Positions 7,904-12,551 of a stretch of 12,551 bases of DNA are shown here, one piece after another; within the stretch, counting starts at the first letter, position 1, and every line of letters starts with the position of its first letter. The notes under the pieces were generated by a model, which did no database searches, was not told the DNA's origin, and saw nothing but the letters and a program-made list of their open reading frames with translations. The stretch comes from Dehalococcoidia bacterium (GTDB taxonomy: Bacteria > Chloroflexota > Dehalococcoidia > JAUSJJ01): contig JAUSJJ010000134.1 of NCBI GenBank assembly GCA_030647705.1, forward strand, positions 1 through 12,551, read 5' to 3'. A program made the translations under genes and the position numbers.

Positions 7904-9205
7904 TCAGTCCTCTACCCTGATGAAGTTGGCGACCTCTTTTGTCACCGCCAGGGCCTGGGTGTCCCGGAGCGCTTGCTGCATCCCGGATTCTCGGGCCGGA
8001 TGGGTCATGATCACGATCTCAGCCGTCTGGGCCTGTGGGTCGGCCTCCTTCTGAATGACGGAGGCGATGCTGATGGCGTGGTTGCCCAGGATTGTGGAAA
8101 TTTGCGCCAGGACTCCGGGGCGGTCAGCTACGTTGAGCCTGATATAGTACCGGGTATCGAGATCAGACATGTGCTTGATGGTCAGCCGGTGCTCCAGATG
8201 CAACCTCGGCGTCTGAGGGACCCCCAGACTGATATTCTGCGCCAGTCTTATGACATCTGCCACAATTGCGCTGCTGGTCGGCGCGGCGCCGGCGCCTTTG
8301 CCGTAAAACAGCAGCTTGCCAACCAGGTCCCCGTCCAGCAATACGGCGTTGAAGACGTCGTCCACCTTAGCCAGGATGAAGTCCTCCGGCACGAACACCG
8401 GATGCACTCTGGCCTGTACCGCGTTGTCGTCTTTCTTGGCGATGGCCAAGAGCTTGATGGCGTAGCCCAGCTCCTTGGCGTAGCGGAAATCGCGGCCCGT
8501 CAGGCGAGAGATCCCTTCGTGGTACACATCTTCGGGCCGCACTATGGTGTGGAACGCGAGGCTGGCCAGGATCGATATCTTGTACGCCGCGTCGATGCCC
8601 TCCACGTCGTTGGTGGGGTTTCGCTCGGCGTAACCGAGTTCCTGCGCTTGTTTGAGCGCCACAGCGAAGTCCTGCCCTTCCTTTGCCATCTGGGTCAGGA
8701 TGTAGTTGGTGGTCCCGTTGATAATGGCATGGACGGCGGTTATCTCGTTGGCCAGCAGGTCTTGCCTGAACGGTGAGATCAGAGGGATGCCGCCGCCGAC
8801 GCTGGCCTCGAAGCGCAGATCGACCTGGTTCTTCTGGGCCAAGTCGAGGAGCTCGGGGCCGTGCTTGGCGATGACTTCCTTGTTGGCCGTGACGACGTGC
8901 TTGCCGCCTGAGAGCGCCCGCTGCATGTACTCGACGGCCGGGTTCTCGCCGCCGATCACCTCGATCACAATGTCGATCTCGGGATCATTGAGGACTTCGT
9001 CGGCTTTGGAGGTGATGAGGCTCGCGGCGCCTGGCACCGAGCGTGCCCTTGAAGCGTCTACCTCCGCGATCCTCTTGAGCTTCAGCGGGCAGCCCACCTC
9101 GGCGGAAAGGGAGGCGGCTTTGCCCAGCAGAACTCTGGCGACGCCGCCGCCGATCACGCCCAATCCCAGGAGGCCCACGTTTACAGACTGCCTTGGTTTT
9201 GCCAT
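7904..9205 (-). CDS. hom: Homoserine dehydrogenase, monofunctional with C-terminal ACT domain
   Basis: NAD(P)H-dependent reduction of aspartate semialdehyde to homoserine, the branch point to threonine and methionine, in the cytoplasm. The 433 residues and order match the monofunctional class: Rossmann glycine motif GLLGLGVIGGGV (11-22), TANKE with Lys109, NGTTNYIL (163-170), then GYAERNPTNDVEGIDAAYK (191-209). In that last motif Glu194, Asp205 and Lys209 match the catalytic residues known from the yeast enzyme, while the usual Asp of the E-x-D-P segment is Asn196. KGAGAAPTSSAIVADV (303-318) follows. An ACT domain at about 353-430 (YYIRLNVADRPGVLAQIS) usually mediates threonine feedback. ATG at 9205 has a modest AGG seven bases upstream. 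It starts 22 bases after the peptidyl-prolyl isomerase gene and ends before a terminator, so thrC is on a separate transcript. Confidence 0.97.
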   Translation of the reverse strand: MAKPRQSVNVGLLGLGVIGGGVARVLLGKAASLSAEVGCPLKLKRIAEVDASRARSVPGAASLITSKADEVLNDPEIDIVIEVIGGENPAVEYMQRALSGGKHVVTANKEVIAKHGPELLDLAQKNQVDLRFEASVGGGIPLISPFRQDLLANEITAVHAIINGTTNYILTQMAKEGQDFAVALKQAQELGYAERNPTNDVEGIDAAYKISILASLAFHTIVRPEDVYHEGISRLTGRDFRYAKELGYAIKLLAIAKKDDNAVQARVHPVFVPEDFILAKVDDVFNAVLLDGDLVGKLLFYGKGAGAAPTSSAIVADVIRLAQNISLGVPQTPRLHLEHRLTIKHMSDLDTRYYIRLNVADRPGVLAQISTILGNHAISIASVIQKEADPQAQTAEIVIMTHPARESGMQQALRDTQALAVTKEVANFIRVED

Positions 9206-9227
9206 GAGCTACCTGCCCTGCCTGGCC

Positions 9228-10244
9228 CTATTGAGCGGGCGCCTGTTCCAACGCCCAGGCCCTCTTCTCATTGGTGACCATGTTTTCGATCTGGCTTTTT
9301 GCCTTTTGCTCGTCGAACCATTGAGTCGCCAGCTTGTTCTTGAGCGCATTCTGCGCCGCCGGATCGACCTCTCTGTTTTCCTGTTTTTCGACCACCTTGA
9401 AGATCCAGAAGCCGCTGGTGTCGAATTCGTTCAGTCTACCGCTTATGGGCTGGGTCACCGCCCCGGGTTGAAGGGCGAAGACCGTATCGGCGATTTCCGG
9501 AGGCAGCAAGTCCCTCACGAACCAACCGAGCTCGCCGCCGTTGGCGCCGGATGTGCCATCGATGGAGCTTGCCTTAGCCACTTCGGCGAAGTCCTGCCCC
9601 TGTGCCAGCTTGGTCTGAACGTCGTTAGCCGTCAGCACGTCAGAGACTTCAATGCCCAGGAGGCGGACCTGCGTGGCAAAGGCAGGCAGGTCTTTGCCCA
9701 GATAGTCCCTCAGCTTGTTCCGGATGGCTGTCTGCTCCAGGAAACGGCCAACGTCGTCTGCGGACAGGCCATAGTCCTTGAGCCGAAGGCGGTACCAGTC
9801 CTGGAACTTGCTTTCGTTGAACTCCTCACCTTGGGTCAATGTGGAGCGGTATGGCTCGCGCATCACATCGAGGGCCTCGTCACTGGTGACGCTGATTTGC
9901 AGCCCCGGCGCCGCCTGCCGCAGCAGCTCAGGTTCTACGATGGTCTGGGCCATGGCGTCGGGCGTGGCCGCCTGGAGGGCGCGGCCATTGAAGGTCAGCC
10001 AGCGTAAGACCTTGACATAATACTCCATGTCAAACGCCGTGCCGTTGACCTTGAAGGCAGTCTCTCGCGGAGGGACCACGTACTTCGTGTACGCTCCGAA
10101 GCCGACCAAGGCGATTACTACCAGAATGATGAAGCTCCCAACGGCGAGTGTAATGCGCCGAGAGCGGTTCTCACGCTGCCAGCGGCTAAGTTGTCGCCTG
10201 GTAGGCGCTGTTCTGGAAGGTCTTTGTTGCTTCTTGTTGGCCAA
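9228..10244 (-). CDS. Membrane-anchored parvulin-type peptidyl-prolyl cis-trans isomerase (SurA/PrsA-like)
   Basis: Extracytoplasmic folding factor by architecture. It has 338 residues: a strongly basic cytoplasmic N-terminus (1-30), one membrane segment at about 31-52 (ITLAVGSFIILVVIALVGFG), a SurA_N-like helical region (about 65-185), a parvulin (PpiC/rotamase) domain (about 191-287) with DFAEVAKASSIDG and GGELGWFVRDLLPPE, and a charged helical tail. No lipobox cysteine follows the membrane segment, so it is a signal-anchored protein rather than a PrsA lipoprotein. The start is TTG at 10244, supported by CAGGAG seven bases upstream and by the immediate lysine/arginine-rich N-terminus. It is 22 bases upstream of hom and probably co-transcribed with it, with no obvious functional link. 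No promoter was recognised in the 139 bases before it. Confidence 0.88.
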   Translation of the reverse strand: MANKKQQRPSRTAPTRRQLSRWQRENRSRRITLAVGSFIILVVIALVGFGAYTKYVVPPRETAFKVNGTAFDMEYYVKVLRWLTFNGRALQAATPDAMAQTIVEPELLRQAAPGLQISVTSDEALDVMREPYRSTLTQGEEFNESKFQDWYRLRLKDYGLSADDVGRFLEQTAIRNKLRDYLGKDLPAFATQVRLLGIEVSDVLTANDVQTKLAQGQDFAEVAKASSIDGTSGANGGELGWFVRDLLPPEIADTVFALQPGAVTQPISGRLNEFDTSGFWIFKVVEKQENREVDPAAQNALKNKLATQWFDEQKAKSQIENMVTNEKRAWALEQAPAQ

Positions 10245-10383
10245 CGACGAACTCCTGAAGGTGCGGTTTTCGGAACGAACGCGCCGTCTATTGCTTAGGG
10301 GACGTTGGTCTTGAGGAAGCGTCCCAAAGCACGGGAAGGCCGCTGCTCCGGCATGGCGTCTATCAAGTGAAGCGTTGCGCCAG

Positions 10384-10680
10384 CTAGCCCCGATTGACGC
10401 CGGTACCGGCCATCTTGCGGATGTGCCCGGCGGAGTAGGGGAGCAGGGCGAGCAGCCTTGCCCTCTTGAGAGCTTCGCTCAGGGCGCGCTGATGTTTGGC
10501 GCAGGTGCCTGTCTGGCGGCGGGGCAGAATCCTGGCCCGTTCCCCGGAAAGGAAGCGCCGGAGCTTGTCAGCATCCTTGTAGTCAATGACATTGACTTTG
10601 TCCACGCAGAAAGCGCAAATCTTGCGCTTTGGGATGTACCTCTTCCGTTCTCTTGTCCTGGGCCTGGCTTGCTCTCTCAT
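10384..10680 (-). CDS. rpsR: 30S ribosomal protein S18, cysteine-containing form
   Basis: Component of the small-subunit platform, binding 16S rRNA together with S6. The 98-residue protein has a basic N-terminal extension, then KICAFC (20-25), a VIDYKD segment (31-36), [20 protein letters not shown] (41-60) and [22 protein letters not shown], all hallmarks of S18. Cys22, Cys25, Cys60 and His63 form a CxxC...CxxH set, the presumed zinc-binding version of the family; many bacteria have the cysteine-free version. It is the third gene of rpsF-ssb-rpsR, the classic order. The ATG at 10680 has no good Shine-Dalgarno site, so it may depend on translation of ssb 67 bases upstream. Confidence 0.97.
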   Translation of the reverse strand: MREQARPRTRERKRYIPKRKICAFCVDKVNVIDYKDADKLRRFLSGERARILPRRQTGTCAKHQRALSEALKRARLLALLPYSAGHIRKMAGTGVNRG

Positions 10681-10747
10681 GTTTTACAACCGTCCGTTAT
10701 TTAGAATCCCGGCTTGTACGAACCCGTCGAACAGCCGGCGCTGGGTG

Positions 10748-11143
10748 CTAGAATGGCAAATCCTCGCTGTCGCTGTCGGCGGCAGCCGCTTCTTCCGGAA
10801 GCGAGGCCGGCGTAGTCTTGTCAAGGAAGATCACCTGGTTCGCTATTATCTCCAGGCGCGTGTGTTTCTGGCCGTCCTGCCCATCCCAGCTACGGGTGCG
10901 CAGCCTGCCTTCAACGTAGGCCCGCCTGCCTTTGGCCAGAAACTGGTTGCAGGTCTCCGCCAACCGGTTCCAAGTCACCACGTCGAACCACTCGGTCTCC
11001 TGCTTGCGCTCCCCTTCGGGAGTAGTATAGGAGCGGCCGGTGGCAATTCGGAAAGAGGTGACCGGGTTCCCGTTCGGCGTGAAACGCATCTCGGGATCAG
11101 TACCTACGTTTCCGATTATCATCACCTTGTTCAGGCCCGCCAT
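10748..11143 (-). CDS. ssb: Single-stranded DNA-binding protein
   Basis: Binds single-stranded DNA in replication, repair and recombination and recruits partners through its C-terminal tip. The 131 residues include one OB fold (about 1-108) with the typical start GLNKVMIIGNVGTDPEMR, then VTSFRIATGRSY, ETEWFDVVTWNRLAE (49-63) and FLAKGRRAYVEGRL. A short linker leads to the acidic tip ending DSEDLPF, which corresponds to the DDDIPF interaction peptide of other bacteria. The linker is very short, about 15 residues. ATG at 11143 has AAGGAG seven bases upstream. Its position between rpsF and rpsR is the conserved bacterial arrangement. Confidence 0.97.
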   Translation of the reverse strand: MAGLNKVMIIGNVGTDPEMRFTPNGNPVTSFRIATGRSYTTPEGERKQETEWFDVVTWNRLAETCNQFLAKGRRAYVEGRLRTRSWDGQDGQKHTRLEIIANQVIFLDKTTPASLPEEAAAADSDSEDLPF

Positions 11144-11189
11144 ATCCAGGCTCCTTCGCGCCTCACCGCCGGCGCGCGGGCGGCTTCAC

Positions 11190-11480
11190 CTAGTCGCCCA
11201 CCCTTACCACCAGGTGTCTTATCAAGTCCTCGGAGATCATCATGTCGGCTTCCAGTCCGGAAACCATTTTGGGATCGAGCTTGAACTGGGCCAAGATGTA
11301 GTTACCCTCGTTGAAACTCTTGATGGTGTAGGCCAGTTTGCGTCTGCCCCAGGGGGTGACATTGGACATGGTTCCCCCGCGGCCCACGACCAGTTGTGTT
11401 AGCTTCTCAATAGAGGCCGCTAGTTCTTCTTCGGCCACTTTGGGGCTGATGATGGTTACCATCTCGTAGTCGCGCAGCAT
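11190..11480 (-). CDS. rpsF: 30S ribosomal protein S6
   Basis: Small-subunit protein that binds the central domain of 16S rRNA as a dimer with S18, whose gene closes the same operon. The 96-residue product has the S6 pattern: MLRDYEMVTII at the start, GGTMSNVTPWGRRKLAYTIK (35-54), EGNYILAQFKLD and the ending LIRHLVVRV. It has no long acidic C-terminal tail. ATG at 11480 has AGAGGA about six bases upstream. It is the first gene of rpsF-ssb-rpsR, with a convincing promoter about 76 bases upstream and a leader of roughly 69 nt where autoregulation by S6:S18 could act. Confidence 0.97.
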   Translation of the reverse strand: MLRDYEMVTIISPKVAEEELAASIEKLTQLVVGRGGTMSNVTPWGRRKLAYTIKSFNEGNYILAQFKLDPKMVSGLEADMMISEDLIRHLVVRVGD

Positions 11481-11498
11481 CTCAAGTCCTCTCTACTT

Positions 11499-11516
11499 GC
11501 GCCTGTTCAAGGCAGC
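11499..11516 (-). promoter_or_regulatory. Small hairpin in the rpsF leader
   Basis: On the minus strand GCCT and AGGC close a five-base TGAAC loop, extended by two G-C pairs past a bulge. It sits about 20 nt before the rpsF start. S6:S18 leaders in other bacteria carry a binding structure with a conserved bulged CCG; I do not see that arrangement clearly here, so an autoregulatory role is only a suggestion. Confidence 0.25.
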
Positions 11517-11555
11517 GCCAAATAGCCGCATGTCTGACCGGTGCAATTCGGGAAG

Positions 11556-11585
11556 ATTATAGCACATGGACGCACAGGATAACAA
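11556..11585 (-). promoter_or_regulatory. Promoter of the rpsF-ssb-rpsR operon
   Basis: On the minus strand TTGTTA (11585-11580) is followed after 18 bases by TATAAT (11561-11556), with TGC directly before it (extended -10). Transcription should start near 11549, giving a leader of about 69 nt. Confidence 0.75.
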
Positions 11586-11684
11586 GTTCCGCCGCAGGGC
11601 GCTTTAATCCCACAAGCTATGGCTTTGGCTGAACGTGGTTCTTGTGCACTGAGGGTGAACTCTCTTTCAAGCCTCTTCACTCAT

Positions 11685-11762
11685 CCCCCAGACCTCCGTC
11701 AATCCGCCAGAGGCGGACTGGACTCCCCGCTGCGGTCTGTTCAGGTGGCGGATTCCGGGGGG
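11685..11762 (+). repeat. Structured intergenic element with competing inverted repeats
   Basis: This lies in the 415-base gap between the rpsF and lepB starts. AATCCGCCA (11701-11709) is the exact reverse complement of TGGCGGATT (11746-11754). TCCGCC (11703-11708) can instead pair with the nearer GGCGGA (11712-11717). CAGACC (11689-11694) can pair with GGTCTG (11734-11739), and CCCCC (11685-11689) with GGGGG (11757-11761). It ends about 33 bases before the lepB -10 box, so it is probably upstream of transcription, as an interspersed element or a terminator-like structure. Confidence 0.5.
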
Positions 11763-11794
11763 AAGTAGGACTGGCGCATGGCCTTCAAAGAGGC

Positions 11795-11800
11795 TATAAT
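11795..11800 (+). promoter_or_regulatory. Promoter -10 box for lepB
   Basis: Perfect TATAAT. No good -35 hexamer is found at 16-18 bases spacing (TGGCGC at 17). A start near 11806 would give a leader of about 90 nt before the lepB ATG. Confidence 0.5.
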
Positions 11801-11832
11801 GATCTGCCGTATCATTCGGACGTTCGAAGTTT

Positions 11833-11840
11833 AAGGAGGA
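11833..11840 (+). promoter_or_regulatory. Shine-Dalgarno-like AAGGAGGA without a nearby start codon
   Basis: A near-perfect anti-16S sequence in the lepB leader, 55 bases before the lepB ATG. No ATG, GTG or TTG follows at 4-15 bases in any frame. GGAG (11835-11838) can pair with CTCC (11843-11846) across GATA, which would hide it. Its role is unknown; it may be a ribosome standby site or chance. Confidence 0.35.
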
Positions 11841-11895
11841 TACTCCACCGAAGGGCGATTTCGCGGACAGCCCAACTGGTGACTGCAAATACAGC

Positions 11896-12495
11896 ATGAA
11901 ATCCGTCATATTAGAGATATTCGAAACAGTTGTCATTGCCCTCGTCATTTTCCTGGTGGTCCAGGTCCTCGTGCAAAACTACCGGGTCACCGGTTTCAGC
12001 ATGGAGCCGACCGTTCATGACGGAGAGCTCCTCCTGGTCAACAAGGCGGTCTACTTCAACGTCGACCGCAATATCTTCCCCTTCACCAAGCAGGAGGGTA
12101 CCTCAGCGTACTATGCTTTCCATGCCCCGCGCAGGGGCGATGTCATCGTCTTCCACCCCCCGTTCAACGAGAAAGAAGTCCTGATCAAGAGGGTCATCGC
12201 GGTGCCTGGTGAAACTGTGGAGATCAAGAACGGGCTCATCTACATCAACGGCGTTGCGCTGAAAGAGCCTGACAGCCTGCCCAAGCCCAGCAGCACTATG
12301 CCCAAGCAGACCATTGCCCAGGACTTCTTCTTCGTCATGGGTGACAACCGCGATCACAGCAACGATTCGCGTTTCTTCGGGCCGGTGCCCCGGCAGAATA
12401 TCCTGGGGAAGGCATGGCTGTCCATATGGCCGCCGGCAGACTGGGGAGGCATCCCCCACTTCGCTTGGCTGGGTGGCAGTAACTTCCCGTCCTGA
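11896..12495 (+). CDS. lepB: Signal peptidase I
   Basis: Membrane-bound serine protease that removes signal peptides from exported proteins. The 199-residue protein has one N-terminal membrane segment (about 8-26) followed by the catalytic domain outside the membrane. The Ser-Lys dyad is visible: Ser35 in GFSMEPT and Lys98 in LIKRVIAVPGE. RRGDVIVF (79-86) and the late box MGDNRDHSNDSRFFGPV (148-164) are also present. Length fits the compact Gram-positive/Chloroflexota type. ATG at 11896 is the only start codon in frame after the last upstream stop that keeps the membrane segment, yet it has no Shine-Dalgarno site directly before it. The preceding GTG at 11879 opens a six-codon frame whose TGA overlaps this ATG (ATGA), a possible coupling device but unproven. 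Another gene starts 15 bases downstream. Confidence 0.96.
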   Translation: MKSVILEIFETVVIALVIFLVVQVLVQNYRVTGFSMEPTVHDGELLLVNKAVYFNVDRNIFPFTKQEGTSAYYAFHAPRRGDVIVFHPPFNEKEVLIKRVIAVPGETVEIKNGLIYINGVALKEPDSLPKPSSTMPKQTIAQDFFFVMGDNRDHSNDSRFFGPVPRQNILGKAWLSIWPPADWGGIPHFAWLGGSNFPS

Positions 12496-12510
12496 ACAGG
12501 AGGTCCCCCA

Positions 12511-12551
12511 TTGTCAACGCAAACGGAGCAGCTTTTTCGTGACGTCGGGGC
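12511..12551 (+). CDS. Start of a further gene, cut by the window edge
   Basis: TTG at 12511 preceded by AGGAGGT (12498-12504) with six bases between, a strong initiation context, 15 bases after the lepB stop. Only about 13 codons are visible (STQTEQLFRDVG after the start). A sequence of the kind ELFRE-GALL begins many orotate phosphoribosyltransferases (PyrE), so that is a possible identity, but it is a guess from too little sequence. Confidence 0.55.
   Translation, partial: MSTQTEQLFRDVG

Noticed and set aside
8706..10007. A 433-codon open frame on the plus strand opposite hom and the isomerase gene
   Set aside because: It spans two real genes on the other strand, has no recognisable domain and no proper ribosome binding site.
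10299..10325. Inverted repeat GGGACG/CGTCCC between rpsR and the isomerase gene, as a terminator
   Set aside because: A six-pair stem with a 15-base loop and no U-tract on the minus strand; too weak to call.
11642..11899. An 85-codon frame in the rpsF-lepB gap ending in an ATGA overlap with lepB
   Set aside because: It runs through the inverted-repeat element and the lepB -10 box, has no ribosome binding site at its start and no protein-like composition. Only its last codons are mentioned as a possible leader peptide.

Overview
This is a gene-dense, GC-rich bacterial window holding core metabolism and housekeeping genes. No transposase, integrase, phage gene, CRISPR array, tRNA or rRNA was recognised. 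The leuC-leuD-leuB-cimA block, the rpsF-ssb-rpsR operon with a cysteine-rich S18, and the simple lepB remind me of the Chloroflexota, probably class Dehalococcoidia. That assignment comes from remembered gene content and style, not from a search.

Layout. Bases 1-1198 (plus strand) hold the 3' part of a flavin reductase-like gene, an intrinsic terminator hairpin, and folE (GTP cyclohydrolase I). folE converges on a long minus-strand series, and only 27 bases separate the two stop codons. Read in its own direction, the minus-strand series has three blocks. (i) rpsF, ssb, rpsR (11480 to 10384), with a good promoter. (ii) A membrane-anchored parvulin-type peptidyl-prolyl isomerase and hom (10244 to 7904), closed by a terminator inside a composite hairpin repeat. 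(iii) thrC, a BadI/MenB-like crotonase, leuC, leuD, leuB and cimA (7716 to 1226). Block (iii) starts at a TATAAT box so close to the thrC ATG that the message is probably leaderless. On the plus strand at the right end, lepB (signal peptidase I) is followed 15 bases later by the first codons of another gene.

How the genes work together. Hom and ThrC make threonine from aspartate semialdehyde. CimA makes citramalate from pyruvate and acetyl-CoA. LeuCD and LeuB then serve both citramalate to 2-oxobutyrate (isoleucine) and 2-isopropylmalate to 2-oxoisocaproate (leucine). The block is therefore an aspartate-family and branched-chain amino acid region using the threonine-independent isoleucine route. 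leuA and ilv genes are not in view.

The least explained protein is the crotonase between thrC and leuC. It resembles the ring-opening/ring-closing BadI and MenB enzymes, but the loop carrying their catalytic aspartate is one residue shorter and has Asn instead, and both enoyl-CoA hydratase glutamates are also absent. The other points of interest are non-coding: competing stems upstream of lepB, a Shine-Dalgarno-like site without a start codon in the lepB leader, a hairpin built from the two convergent stop codons at folE/cimA, and the three-hairpin repeat between hom and thrC. I found no clearly new multi-gene system.
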